A stretch of 62,816 nucleotides of DNA, from positions 1 through 62,816 of the forward strand of contig DUMB01000073.1 of the NCBI GenBank assembly GCA_012840085.1, read 5' to 3'. Origin of the DNA: Clostridiaceae bacterium (GTDB lineage: Bacteria > Bacillota > Clostridia > Acetivibrionales > DUMB01). The notes beneath the pieces were generated by a model. The model was given only the letters and a program-made list of their open reading frames with translations. It ran no database searches and was not told the DNA's origin. Shown piece by piece: positions 17,792-28,006 of the stretch (position 1 is the first letter of the stretch; every line of letters starts with the position of its first letter). A program made the position numbers and the translations under genes.

Positions 17792-19120
17792 TCATTTATT
17801 AATTACGGAAGTCAAAAAGTCTCTTCCGTTGCATTCCACAACTTTGACTTTCACACCTAATTCCTCTTCCAGCATGCTTACGGTATAATCATCCAGGAAA
17901 ATCTCTTCACCTGATTTTAATGTACTCTTTGAGATAAGTAATTCATCTCCCAGCTCCCGTCCACTTAATTGTCCTGCAATATCTTTTCCTGTCAGAAGTC
18001 CCGTCACCGTTACATTTTCTCCAAAAAAATCATTTTTTATCTTATAAACGTTAACCTTTATATTTTTGCACCTGTCTTCAATTTTCTCAGCCAGATGCTT
18101 GATAAACTCGTATGATGATGTCCCCGTAGCTATACTTACAGTTCTTGAAGTGCATTTTGCCATGCCGCTTCCAAGCTGTGCCAAAGCATCATGGAACTCA
18201 CGGTCAAACATTGCAATAAGGCCTACGCCGTTTTCAATCTGCGGAAAGTCTTCATAGTACTCATATGGCGGAATATTTCGTCCTGCAAGCAGGTACAGTT
18301 CATCTGCAAGATAAACTATCCTGGATTGGTATTTTTCCAAAAACTTTTCCTGCCATTTCTCAACTTGTTCTATTACAGCATTTGCTGAGTCCCTGTCAAA
18401 GGGTTTAAGCTCATATAAACCCTCTCTGTATTTCGTTATACCAACCGGTACTACTGATATACTTCCAACTCCCGGGTAAAGCTCTGCCAAATCATTAATT
18501 GTCCTGTCAAGTTCTTGTCCATCGTTTATATCCCTGCACAGTACAATCTGGCAATTTACTGTTATACCCCCATCTACAAGCTTATTTATTTTTTCCATCA
18601 CACTTCCGGCAAACCTGTTATTGAGCATAAAAACTCTCAAATCAGGGTTAGTGGTATGAACTGACACATTTACTGGAGACATTCTGTATTTTATTATTCT
18701 GTCAATGTCATTATCATCCATATTTGTCAAAGTCACATAATTCCCCATGAGGAATGAAAGCCTGGAATCGTCATCTTTAAAATACAGAGTTTGCCTCATC
18801 CCTGGTGGCAGCTGGTCAATAAAGCAAAATATACATTTGTTGGTACAGCTTCGTGCATCATCAATCATAGGATTTTCGAACTCTATACCCAGGTCTTCAT
18901 ACTCCTCTTTTTCGATATCAATTTCCCAGATGTCACCGTCTTTCTTGCTTACTTTGAGAGTAAGACATTCATCTGTAATAAAAAATTTATAATCAAATAT
19001 ATCATTTATTATTTGCCCGTTGATGGATATTATCCTGTCGCCAGCCTCCAATCCGGCTTCTTCAGCTATACTTCCGGGTATTATGGCTGCTATGACTGTA
19101 TTCGTGTTTTTCTTCAACAC
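17792..19120 (-). CDS. PDZ / radical-SAM-like DUF512 protein
   Basis: A 442-aa conserved protein of Clostridia. Residues about 1-60 form a PDZ-like domain (PGSIAEEAGLEAGDRIISING). About 85-105 hold CTNKCIFCFIDQLPPGMR, a CxxxCxxC cluster motif like that of radical SAM enzymes, followed by a TIM-barrel-like part and the C-terminal DUF512 domain. The reaction is unknown. It commonly precedes der in this class, as here. The start is GTG at 19120 or TTG at 19117, both after GGAGG. Confidence 0.85.
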   Translation of the reverse strand: MLKKNTNTVIAAIIPGSIAEEAGLEAGDRIISINGQIINDIFDYKFFITDECLTLKVSKKDGDIWEIDIEKEEYEDLGIEFENPMIDDARSCTNKCIFCFIDQLPPGMRQTLYFKDDDSRLSFLMGNYVTLTNMDDNDIDRIIKYRMSPVNVSVHTTNPDLRVFMLNNRFAGSVMEKINKLVDGGITVNCQIVLCRDINDGQELDRTINDLAELYPGVGSISVVPVGITKYREGLYELKPFDRDSANAVIEQVEKWQEKFLEKYQSRIVYLADELYLLAGRNIPPYEYYEDFPQIENGVGLIAMFDREFHDALAQLGSGMAKCTSRTVSIATGTSSYEFIKHLAEKIEDRCKNIKVNVYKIKNDFFGENVTVTGLLTGKDIAGQLSGRELGDELLISKSTLKSGEEIFLDDYTVSMLEEELGVKVKVVECNGRDFLTSVINK

Positions 19121-19177
19121 AGTTCCTCCAATTGAATTAATCTATATTATATATGACCATTCTAATATTAGCATAAA

Positions 19178-19206
19178 TTAACTTGTTGTGCTAGGCAATG
19201 AGGCAG
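19178..19206 (+). repeat. Solo end A of the AACTTGTTGTGC MITE family
   Basis: TTAACTTGTTGTGCTAGG followed by CAATGAGGCAG matches the A end of the full copies at 36076 (GTAATGAGATAG) and, inverted, at 60949. It lies between the DUF512 start and the rpmF terminator, in the same orientation as the solo end at 17762. Confidence 0.75.
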
Positions 19207-19222
19207 ATAACCTTATAAAATG

Positions 19223-19262
19223 AAAAAAGCAGCAGGTAGATGCAATTCATACCGCTGCTTTG
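19223..19262 (-). terminator. Terminator after rpmF
   Basis: AAAGCAGCGGTA pairs with TACCTGCTGCTTT on the minus strand and is followed by a T6 tract. It closes the pta-ackA-yceD-rpmF unit. Confidence 0.9.
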
Positions 19263-19280
19263 TTTTCACTATATGGGATA

Positions 19281-19466
19281 TTATTTAGATCCAGCCACTT
19301 TTAAAACTTCTTTGCCATCATAGTACCCGCACTCTTTGCAAACTCTGTGAGGCGCTTTCAATGTATGACATTGCGGACAGCTTACCAAATTTGGCACTGT
19401 CAGTTTCCACTGAGACCTTCTTTTACCCGTTCTTGCTTTTGACCATTTGCGTTTTGGATTTGCCAT
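19281..19466 (-). CDS. rpmF: 50S ribosomal protein L32
   Basis: A 61-aa ribosomal protein starting MANPKRKWSKARTGKRR, with the zinc-type cysteine pairs CPQC and CKEC. The ATG at 19466 has GGGAGG 8 nt upstream. It follows yceD, its usual partner. Confidence 0.97.
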   Translation of the reverse strand: MANPKRKWSKARTGKRRSQWKLTVPNLVSCPQCHTLKAPHRVCKECGYYDGKEVLKVAGSK

Positions 19467-19499
19467 GTACAACACCTCCCATACCATGGAGTCAAATAT

Positions 19500-20009
19500 T
19501 TATTCATTATTTTTATCACTAAAAAAGTTCTTTAACGCTTCCATCCGAGGATTTATATCGTCCTCTCTACAATTGCATTCCCTTTCATTGAGATTGGTGC
19601 CGCACTTTGGACACAATCCCCTGCATCCAACGTCACAAATGTGTTTCATTGGAAGGTTTAAAATTATGTTGTCCTTAATAGCTTTATCTGTGTCAACATA
19701 ATTTCCATTGTAAGTATATACATCACTGTCTGCTATGTTATTGCTGCTTACAAATCTTTCATTCAAATCAAAACTCATATTGCGCTCTAAATCTTTCAGG
19801 CATCTGTAGCATTTTACCTTATACTGTAAATCTACATACCCATTCAAGCGCAACGTGCCTTTTTCATTAGTCAGCTTACCCTTAAAACTGACAGGACTGT
19901 CAAACACAAGCCCGTTGTCATTAGTTTCAAGACCTTCAATCTTCTCGCTGAACTCAACGTTTAAGGAAGCGCCGTTAATTTTCAGGATGTCTGATACATT
20001 AATAATCAT
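19500..20009 (-). CDS. YceD family protein (DUF177)
   Basis: A 169-aa protein of the YceD/DUF177 family, linked to 23S rRNA accumulation and almost always encoded just before rpmF. It has the conserved cysteines CYRC and C-terminal CDVGCRGLCPKCGTNLN, which could bind zinc. The ATG at 20009 follows GGGGAGA. The gene is 33 nt from rpmF and 80 nt from ackA. Confidence 0.9.
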   Translation of the reverse strand: MIINVSDILKINGASLNVEFSEKIEGLETNDNGLVFDSPVSFKGKLTNEKGTLRLNGYVDLQYKVKCYRCLKDLERNMSFDLNERFVSSNNIADSDVYTYNGNYVDTDKAIKDNIILNLPMKHICDVGCRGLCPKCGTNLNERECNCREDDINPRMEALKNFFSDKNNE

Positions 20010-20089
20010 TCTACTCTCCCCATAAAAAAACCGACAAATGATATTATACTAACTTATACATAGTTTGTCAATAATTAAAGGGGTTGGGT

Positions 20090-21289
20090 TTATTTGCGGC
20101 TTACCAGTTTGTAAGTCTCCTTTGCAATTGCCAGCTCTTCATTAGTTGGTATTACAAGAGTCCTCACTTTTGCATCGGGTGTACTTATATCTATTTCTTT
20201 ACCTCTTATCTTGTTCTTTTCAGGATCAATACTTATTCCAAGATATTGCATGCCTTCGGTAACTTTTGCTCTTACGACATCGTTATTTTCTCCTATTCCG
20301 GCAGTAAATATAACTGCATCTATACCTTCTGTTACTGCAGAATATTCAGCTATATATTTCTTTACTCTATAGCAGAAAATATCAATTGCAAGTTTTGCTC
20401 TTTTATTTCCCTTTTCAGCTGCTTCATGCAAATCCCTGAAATCGCTGCTTACTCCGGATATGCCAAGAACTCCGGATTTCTTGTTTAAGTATTCATTTAC
20501 CTGTTGAACAGTCAGATGTTCCTTATCTATAAGGAAAGATACAACTGCCGGGTCAACACTTCCGCTGCGTGTACCCATTGCCAGTCCTGCCAGAGGTGTG
20601 AAGCCCATGCTGGTGTCCACTGACTTACCGTACTTGATGGCACATACACTTGCACCGTTTCCAAGATGGCAGGATATGAGCTTAAGTTCTTCAAGAGGCC
20701 TGTTAAGCATTGCGGCTGCCCTCTGTGCCACATATTTATGTGATGTACCATGGAAACCATATTTCCTTATGCCGTATTTCTTATAGAAATCATAGGGCAG
20801 GGCATAAAGGTAAGCATGCTCAGGCATTGTCTGGTGGAATGCTGTATCAAATACTGCAACCATTGGAACATCCGGGATTAATTGTCTGCACGCTTCAATT
20901 CCTATTATATTTGGCGGGTTGTGAAGAGGCGCCAATTCTATGCACTCTTTAATGCCCTTGATAACATCATCGTCGATTATAACCGAGTCATGGAATTTTT
21001 CTCCACCGTGAACAACTCTATGACCAACGGCTGATATTTCAGACATGTCTTTAATTACACCCAGGTTTTCATCAGTGAGAGTGCTGATTACTTCCTTTAT
21101 AGCGTCTCTGTGATCCTTTAATTCTTTTTCAAGAATAACAGTGTCTGAACCTTTCTTCGTGTGCTTTAATAGTGAATTGTCTATGCCGATTCTGTCACAA
21201 AGCCCTTTCGCCAAGACAACCTCATTTTCAATATCGATCAATTGATACTTCAATGAGGAGCTACCGGAATTTATAACCAAAATCTTCAT
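20090..21289 (-). CDS. ackA: Acetate kinase
   Basis: Makes ATP and acetate from acetyl phosphate, the last step of acetate fermentation. The 399-aa protein shows the acetokinase signatures [12 protein letters not shown] at the N terminus and [12 protein letters not shown], plus the phosphate-binding HLGNGASV. Length is standard. GGGGAT precedes the ATG at 21289. It follows pta by 87 nt in the common clostridial order. Confidence 0.97.
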   Translation of the reverse strand: MKILVINSGSSSLKYQLIDIENEVVLAKGLCDRIGIDNSLLKHTKKGSDTVILEKELKDHRDAIKEVISTLTDENLGVIKDMSEISAVGHRVVHGGEKFHDSVIIDDDVIKGIKECIELAPLHNPPNIIGIEACRQLIPDVPMVAVFDTAFHQTMPEHAYLYALPYDFYKKYGIRKYGFHGTSHKYVAQRAAAMLNRPLEELKLISCHLGNGASVCAIKYGKSVDTSMGFTPLAGLAMGTRSGSVDPAVVSFLIDKEHLTVQQVNEYLNKKSGVLGISGVSSDFRDLHEAAEKGNKRAKLAIDIFCYRVKKYIAEYSAVTEGIDAVIFTAGIGENNDVVRAKVTEGMQYLGISIDPEKNKIRGKEIDISTPDAKVRTLVIPTNEELAIAKETYKLVSRK

Positions 21290-21376
21290 ATATTTATCCC
21301 CCTGTAATTAATGATCTGCTTTAATGTTATTTTCATTTATTCATTTTACTTATGATATTTCAAGTATTTAGCCATG

Positions 21377-22417
<1,041 letters not shown>

Positions 22418-22669
22418 TTAATGCAGGTTATATCCTCAAATCAAATAAATATCAATTAAGTATATCGAAGCCTGTCCTGCATTGCAAAGCCCGGTTAAGT
22501 TATCAATACCAGGTTCCACTATTGATAACAGGTTATACTTAGATATATTTTTAACAAACAACATTACAGAAATCTTCAACATTTTTATTATATACAATAT
22601 GTTTATTGTATACAAGATTAAATTACAACAATAAGCTGCCAGAGTTGAATATAACTGTAATTTCTGCCA

Positions 22670-23055
22670 ATCACCGAGTTTTTCTTTTAAGAGTTTGTTT
22701 ACTAACTGTGCATCTGCTTTTCCATTTGTAAGCTTCATCACCCGTCCTATCAGAAAACCAAATGCTTTTTTCTTTCCTGCTTTAATATATTTTTTGCTAT
22801 TGTACCGCTTATTATGTCCTTCTCAATAAACGTTATCAACTGAGACAAATATTCAGCTCTCTCTGCAGCTTTTTCCGCTGCTGTCAAAACCGCATGAAAT
22901 CACAAGTGCCGGCAACCCTGTTATGTTTGCCGGCACTGTAAATATGTCTTCCAGGTACATCTCTAAGGGACTTGACCTCTTTTCCTCAAGCTTGAAAGCC
23001 GTTGTGGGAGCAGCGGGTCCTGCTATTACGTCATTCCTGTTGAAAGTCCAGATTA
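22670..23055 (-). pseudogene. Remnant of gatA/gatB (Asp/Glu-tRNA amidotransferase) joined by deletion
   Basis: On the minus strand, 23045 to about 22870 reads DVIAGPAAPTTAFKLEEK and on through MYLEDIFTVPANITGLPAL to SCGFDS, the C-terminal third of GatA. After a frame change come [19 protein letters not shown] and, in another frame to about 22675, [18 protein letters not shown] followed by LLKEKL, the C-terminal end of GatB. The beginning of GatA and nearly all of GatB are gone and at least three frame breaks are present, so nothing functional remains. A complete gatCAB must be elsewhere if the cell uses that route. Confidence 0.8.
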
Positions 23056-23070
23056 GAAGTATTTTTTATT

Positions 23071-23379
23071 TTATGCATGTGTGGGTTCCGCAGTTGGATT
23101 GTAAAACAGCTGGAACAGACCTTTGACGACATCATTATGATTTTCTGATGTAACAGGGTGTAATTCACCTTCGTCAGCTTGTATGCATACGGCTATTTTA
23201 TATTTATCGTTATTATCCACAACAGCACTGATGATATCAACTGCTTCAAGAGGATTGCTATATGCATAAATCCATTTTGTGACATCATTATCTATCATGA
23301 CCTCTTTATCATAATAACTTTCAAGAAATTTCTTTATTTCTCCTTCTCTGTTTGACCACAGATTAACAACTATTCTCAT
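23071..23379 (-). CDS. Hypothetical protein, 102 aa
   Basis: Not recognised. The frame is supported by an excellent ribosome site (TAGGAGG 7 nt before the ATG at 23379). The protein is small, acidic and predicted soluble, with no signal peptide or membrane segment; it starts MRIVVNLWSNREGEIKKFL and contains a single VCIQADEGELHP stretch. It stands alone, ending 16 nt before the decayed gatA piece, so its C terminus (PTAEPTHA) may have been altered by the same rearrangement. Confidence 0.65.
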   Translation of the reverse strand: MRIVVNLWSNREGEIKKFLESYYDKEVMIDNDVTKWIYAYSNPLEAVDIISAVVDNNDKYKIAVCIQADEGELHPVTSENHNDVVKGLFQLFYNPTAEPTHA

Positions 23380-23639
23380 TTTGTCCTCCTAATATTATAC
23401 AATAAACAATAATGTACGTTTTTGCCGAAAAATCAGGCATAATAATATATTTGACATAAATCTAAAAAAACCTTTATGTAATTATTTCATTGTTTGTATA
23501 ACTTCGTTAATTATATTAAATAACTACATGGTATTTATTGATGAATATTAAGAAATAATAAAGTAGCAGAATAATATAATCATTGACAGTTGAAATAAGG
23601 CTGAATTGCCTGATAATAAATTTTGGAGGGAATACTTTA

Positions 23640-24635
23640 ATGCTGTGTGAATACTTAAACAAAAATTATATAAAGAAATTTATTGTTTTCATAGGAGTTA
23701 TAGGAATTATTACACTTGCATTCTGTGGCTGCGGTAAAAAATCCAAAGAACCAAAGGCAGAGCAGCAATCTCATGAGAAAGAGCAGAAGTCCGAAGAAAT
23801 ACCAAAGGAGCTTACTGAACTTGAAGAAAATATCGAGAAAATAATTAAATCACTGGAAGGTCCTTCGGTTTCAACGAAGGAAGATGAGGAAAAAAGCGGC
23901 AGTGAAAGTTCTCAAGGACAAGGTAAGGAAAGTGAGGAAGACCAAAGCAGCAAAGGCGGAGAATCGCAAGGAGAGCAAAAGAGCCAGGGAGAACAGCAAA
24001 AAAATCAGGAAGGACAGCAGAATCAGTCTTCTCAGCAAAAACCTCAACAGAAAGATCCCTGGAAGGAAATTACTCCGGTTATCAACGATATGCATTTCAA
24101 ATGGAACGGCTATATGCCTGAGGCCGCAAAAAAAGGTGCTAACAAGGAATTAATAGACAATTTCAGCAGTGCATTAAACAACCTTACCAATACTGTTACG
24201 AATAAGAACAAGACAGATACTCTTATGGCTGCAAGTAATCTATATGGCTATATACCTGACTTTTATTCACTTTACAAAACCAGTACATCGCCGGAAATAA
24301 AAAGAATAAGGCATTACTCGCGCAATGCAATTCTTAATTCCATGACTGGAAACTGGGAACAGGCCGGCAAGGACATTAACAAACTTAAAGATTCCTGGTC
24401 ATTATTTAAGAATACGGTTCCCAATGATAATGAGGAAGATTCGAGCAAGCTGGATTTCTCTATTTATGAGCTGGAAAAAGTAATTAAAGAAAAAAATCAG
24501 TCTTTAACAGATATAAAAGGACGTGTAACTTTATCTAACATTCAATCTCTAGAAAAAGCCCTTGAGGAAGGCAAAGGAGGTCAAGGGGGACAAAGCGGTC
24601 AAAACGGGCAAAGTAGACAAGGCGGTGAAAGATGA
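23640..24635 (+). CDS. Putative lipoprotein with Gln/Ser/Glu-rich linker
   Basis: A 331-aa protein, family not recognised. The start is the ATG at 23640 after GGAGGG; an upstream TTG frame (23583) lacks a site. The N terminus has a basic patch, a hydrophobic helix (FIVFIGVIGIITLAF) and CGCG, consistent with a lipoprotein, though the lipobox is imperfect. Residues about 35-145 are low-complexity (Gly, Gln, Ser, Glu, Lys), then an all-helical domain of about 150 residues follows. The C terminus ends in GGQGGQSGQNGQ repeats. It is probably surface-exposed and has its own terminator. Confidence 0.7.
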   Translation: MLCEYLNKNYIKKFIVFIGVIGIITLAFCGCGKKSKEPKAEQQSHEKEQKSEEIPKELTELEENIEKIIKSLEGPSVSTKEDEEKSGSESSQGQGKESEEDQSSKGGESQGEQKSQGEQQKNQEGQQNQSSQQKPQQKDPWKEITPVINDMHFKWNGYMPEAAKKGANKELIDNFSSALNNLTNTVTNKNKTDTLMAASNLYGYIPDFYSLYKTSTSPEIKRIRHYSRNAILNSMTGNWEQAGKDINKLKDSWSLFKNTVPNDNEEDSSKLDFSIYELEKVIKEKNQSLTDIKGRVTLSNIQSLEKALEEGKGGQGGQSGQNGQSRQGGER

Positions 24636-24681
24636 GGCAACACTTCAGATTCTTGAAGCGGCTAAATTAAAGGAACTGTTT

Positions 24682-24735
24682 TAGCACCGTTTATACCGGT
24701 CAAAGCACTTTTTGCACTGGTATAGGTGCTTTTTA
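24682..24735 (+). terminator. Terminator after the lipoprotein gene
   Basis: AGCACCG..TATACCGG pairs with CTGGTATAGGTGCT around an 18-nt loop, followed by TTTTT. Confidence 0.8.
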
Positions 24736-24782
24736 TGCTGTCATGGCGCTATTTTCAGTACTTTTTTGTACTGAATGACAGC

Positions 24783-25784
24783 TTACTTAAGTTTGAAAAC
24801 AGGTCTTATCTTCCCTACTGTCACCTTGTTATGGTTCACAACGGGTGGTTTCCAGAAATTTATCAATGCCTCTGCCTCACTTTTATCTATAATCTTCATT
24901 TGTATTAAAATATCTATAATTGCCGGTCCTACAGCCCTGCTGTTGCCATCGTCTATTTTTATTGCTATTCCAATATTTTTTCCTATGATTCCGGCGCAAT
25001 AAATCCCTTCGGCACCCATTTTGCTAATCACCCTGTCTCCAAAATTCCTCATTATTTCAGTATCCAGCCTTCCTTTACCTGCAACCATTTCAGGATACAT
25101 AGTCATTGCACTTATTACATAGTTCTGGGATTTACTGTACTTTCCCTTATTGAATTCCGCATCACAGAGGTTTGCATAGGAAAGCGCCATATTTTTCAGC
25201 GGCACCGCATATATAGGCAAGCTGCACCCGTCAATACCTGTCTCCATCTCTTCCAAATCTACATTACAAAATTCTGAAATAATATTCTTTATGTCTTTTT
25301 GAATTGGATGCGATTCAAGATGATACCCCTGCACATCAGCATTCTTTAGCTTTGATGCTGCAATGAGTCCTATATGCTTTCCTGAACAGTTGCAGTGGAG
25401 TCTTGTAGGAGATTCTCCTGCCAGTGCAAGCTGTCTTGCCGCCTCACGGTTTACAGGCTCATGAACTCCGCATTTTAGCATGTCTTCATTAATTCCCGTT
25501 TTTTCCATCATGCCTTTAATAGTTCTTATGTGTTCTTGCTCGCCGCTGTGTGAAGATACCATAATGGCAATTTCATTAAGTCCCAGTCCGTATTCTTCGA
25601 CAATTCCTGTCTCCAAAGCCGCTATTGCCTGCAAAGGCTTTCCGGCGGAACGGAAAAAAGCAACACGCCCTGCATTGCCTAACTCGTGTATAATCTCTCC
25701 TTTTGAATTGACTATTGCAACATCGCCTTTGTGAATACTTTCAACAGTATTGCCTCTTATTACTTCAACAAGTTTAACCGGCAT
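24783..25784 (-). CDS. Asparaginase II-family protein
   Basis: A 333-aa member of the Asparaginase_II family (Rhizobium etli thermolabile type), which hydrolyses L-asparagine to aspartate and ammonia and is unrelated to the EcAI/EcAII enzymes. Recognisable runs are RVAFFRSAGKPLQAIAAL, VSSHSGEQEHI, HCNCSGKHIGL and DGCSLPIYAVPL. Length is normal. I prefer the ATG at 25784 (MPVKLVEV), 6 nt after AGGG, over the ATG at 25796. It appears to be monocistronic. Biochemical activity was not inferred beyond the family. Confidence 0.85.
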   Translation of the reverse strand: MPVKLVEVIRGNTVESIHKGDVAIVNSKGEIIHELGNAGRVAFFRSAGKPLQAIAALETGIVEEYGLGLNEIAIMVSSHSGEQEHIRTIKGMMEKTGINEDMLKCGVHEPVNREAARQLALAGESPTRLHCNCSGKHIGLIAASKLKNADVQGYHLESHPIQKDIKNIISEFCNVDLEEMETGIDGCSLPIYAVPLKNMALSYANLCDAEFNKGKYSKSQNYVISAMTMYPEMVAGKGRLDTEIMRNFGDRVISKMGAEGIYCAGIIGKNIGIAIKIDDGNSRAVGPAIIDILIQMKIIDKSEAEALINFWKPPVVNHNKVTVGKIRPVFKLK

Positions 25785-25930
25785 ATAATCCCTCATTCCT
25801 CAATTTGTTTTTGCTTTAAATAAAGAACATTTATGTCTTACCAATGTGTTTAAAATATCTAATAACACGTTCATAAACTTCAAAAAAAAAGACTGTTAGT
25901 ATCTCCACAATAATTTAATATCTCCATATC

Positions 25931-25976
25931 AAAAAAAAAATATAAAAAGGGTGTGCCTTTATCAGTCACACCCTGA
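25931..25976 (-). terminator. Terminator of the fhs-fchA-folD unit
   Basis: AGGGTGTG and CACACCCT (25948-25955, 25967-25974) form a stem followed on the minus strand by a mixed T-rich run down to 25931. It lies 180 nt after the folD stop codon. Confidence 0.8.
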
Positions 25977-25981
25977 GTATT

Positions 25982-26130
25982 TTAATGCATTATTTTTTTA
26001 TATATTAATTTTTAATATATTATTTTTTAATATATTATTTTTTAATACATTATTTCTTAATACATTATTTTAATAATACATTATTTTAATGTGTCATTTA
26101 AATTTAATACATCAATTTAATAAGTCATTT
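25982..26130 (-). repeat. AT-rich tandem repeats after folD
   Basis: About ten degenerate units of 13-15 nt (plus-strand form TTTTTAATAYATTA) fill the space between the folD stop codon and its terminator. They would all be in the 3' untranslated part of the folD message. Confidence 0.75.
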
Positions 26131-26155
26131 AATACATCATACGCCATTGCAATTG

Positions 26156-27013
26156 TTAATCTTTGGCACGCTTTTTCATCGCAGCTTGCACAACGTGCTT
26201 TGCAAGTATTGAAGTAGTAACGGTGCCAACACCACCTGGCACAGGCGTGATATAAGCGGCCTTCTTTTCCGCTTCATCAAAATCCACATCCCCGCAAAGC
26301 TTGCCGTTCTCGTCAACATTGATTCCTACGTCAATAACAGTTTGTCCTTCGGATATAAAGGAACCGGTTACCATCTTTGCCTTTCCGGCAGCCGCAATCA
26401 GGATCTCTGCCTCTTTGCATACCTCCTCGATATTACGGGTTCTTGTATGGCATATTGTCACAGTGGCATTTTTCTTCAGAAGCAGCATGGACAGCGGCCT
26501 TCCTACAACAAGGCTTCTGCCTATTATAACCACTTTTTTACCTTCCACGCTTATTCCGTAATGATCCAGTATTTCAACCACTGCTTCCGGTGTGCACGGG
26601 GCATAGCCGCTTGTATCTCCTTCAAATACCTTTGCCACGTTTATCGGATTCAGGCAGTCCATATCCTTTTCAGGACTTATTGCGTGCTTTACGACATTTT
26701 CATCTATATGCCTGGGAAGGGGCCTGAATATTAAAATTCCATGGACTTCCTCATTATTATTTAAATTTCCGATTTCCCTGATAAGGTCACACTGGGTTAT
26801 CTGCTCATCAAACTCATGAACGCTGCATTTTATGCCAAGTCCTTCGCACCTCTTTATTATACCTCTTTCATAGGAAAGGTCATCAGGATTTGCCCCAAGC
26901 CTTACAATGGCAAGCCCGGGAACTATACCCTGTTTTCTGAGCTCCTCGACACTGTCAAGCAGCTTGTCCTTCATTGCATTGACTACCTCTGAACCTTTTA
27001 AAAGAACAGCCAT
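26156..27013 (-). CDS. folD: Methylenetetrahydrofolate dehydrogenase / cyclohydrolase FolD
   Basis: Interconverts 5,10-methylene-, 5,10-methenyl- and 10-formyl-tetrahydrofolate. The 285-aa protein has the FolD signatures GIIKRCEGLGIKC, HGILIFRPLPRHID and the nucleotide loop IIGRSLVVGRPL; PVPGGVGTVT closes the protein. The catalytic Lys position of the classical YxxxK motif reads YERGIIKR here, so the cyclohydrolase activity may differ. A dedicated cyclohydrolase, FchA, is encoded just upstream, which fits. GGAGG precedes the ATG. Confidence 0.93.
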   Translation of the reverse strand: MAVLLKGSEVVNAMKDKLLDSVEELRKQGIVPGLAIVRLGANPDDLSYERGIIKRCEGLGIKCSVHEFDEQITQCDLIREIGNLNNNEEVHGILIFRPLPRHIDENVVKHAISPEKDMDCLNPINVAKVFEGDTSGYAPCTPEAVVEILDHYGISVEGKKVVIIGRSLVVGRPLSMLLLKKNATVTICHTRTRNIEEVCKEAEILIAAAGKAKMVTGSFISEGQTVIDVGINVDENGKLCGDVDFDEAEKKAAYITPVPGGVGTVTTSILAKHVVQAAMKKRAKD

Positions 27014-27177
27014 TCAATCGCCTCCACCCATATAATCATTTATCTCATTCCTGTACTTTTTCTGCTCTCCCTCTGCTTCATTCTTTGTTTCTTTCTTTGC
27101 CGTTTTCCCTGTTGCTTTCACTGATTCTTCTCCGCTTTTTCGCTTCATTCTTAGCTTTTTCTGCTTTTACTTTGCTC
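27014..27177 (-). other. Purine-rich intergenic spacer between fchA and folD
   Basis: No gene. On the minus strand this is a degenerate run of AAGCAGAAAAAG / AAGCGAAAAAG-like segments beginning right after the fchA stop codon. It resembles the tandem-repeat spacers elsewhere in the window but is more decayed. Confidence 0.5.
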
Positions 27178-27801
27178 TCACCTTAACTGCCCGCTAACTG
27201 CAGCATATACTGCATTAGCCCTGCCAATACCCTCAGAAAGCATTTTGTCCGCTTTTTCATTCATCATTTCCGCATATTCCCTGTCCTTCATAAGCTTTGT
27301 ATTTATAAATACATTAAGGCTTGCTCCTTCAAGGGCGGATCTGCAGAACAATACTCCTACACCGACATCGCTTATAGCAATTTTTGTTCCCTTGTCAGCC
27401 AGCTCTTCATGAAGCGCTATAGCTTCCATACACTTTTCCATTATCTCCATTGGTACACTGCAGGCAAGCTTAAGAGCGCTTTCCATTACTTCTTCCCTGG
27501 TTTTCTTCTCCTCTTCGGTATTCTTTGGAAGCCCGTAGGCCTTTGAAAGAGGTTCAAAAACCTCAGCGTCCCTTTCAACAAGCTGAAGAAGGCTCTGTTG
27601 AAGTTCCTCTGCTTTATTTAAAACTCTTTTTATGTCTTCTTCTACAGCTTCATATTTCTTTTTACCCAATGTAAGATTGCATACCATACTTCCCAGCGCA
27701 ACACCCAAAGCTCCCACCAGCGCAGACGCTCCTCCGCCTCCGGGAACCGGAGCTTTGGAAGACAGCATTTTTACAAATTCAATACAGCTCTTCTCTGTCA
27801 T
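27178..27801 (-). CDS. fchA: Methenyltetrahydrofolate cyclohydrolase FchA (FTCD_C family)
   Basis: A 207-aa all-helical protein of the cyclodeaminase/cyclohydrolase family. It has the folate-binding APVPGGGGASALVGALG and MVCNLTLGKKKY motifs. In acetogenic and purinolytic clostridia this family hydrolyses 5,10-methenyl-tetrahydrofolate. The ATG at 27801 follows GGGGGGAAG; the frame can be extended by one TTG codon. It lies between fhs and folD in a C1-folate unit, which supports this role over histidine catabolism. Confidence 0.85.
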   Translation of the reverse strand: MTEKSCIEFVKMLSSKAPVPGGGGASALVGALGVALGSMVCNLTLGKKKYEAVEEDIKRVLNKAEELQQSLLQLVERDAEVFEPLSKAYGLPKNTEEEKKTREEVMESALKLACSVPMEIMEKCMEAIALHEELADKGTKIAISDVGVGVLFCRSALEGASLNVFINTKLMKDREYAEMMNEKADKMLSEGIGRANAVYAAVSGQLR

Positions 27802-27867
27802 CAAAATTTCTTCCCCCCATATCCGTATCTTGTCATTGAGTGAAATCCTTACAGAAAATTATCATTC

Positions 27868-28002
27868 TGCATCATTATCAGCTACAACATCATTAGCTGC
27901 AATCTAATTAGCTGCAGCAACATCGGCTGCAATATCAGCAACCATATTATCATCAACTATAATATCATTAGCTATGATATATTAGCCACAATATTATCAG
28001 CC
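27868..28002 (-). repeat. Nine tandem 15-nt repeats between fhs and fchA
   Basis: Nine consecutive units of exactly 15 nt with plus-strand consensus TGCAATATCATTAGC (for example 27898, 27913 and 27958) fill the gap from the fhs stop codon to the fchA leader. The unit is a multiple of three, yet stop codons occur in the frames I checked and no start is present, so it is not coding. Confidence 0.85.
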
Positions 28003-28006
28003 ATAA

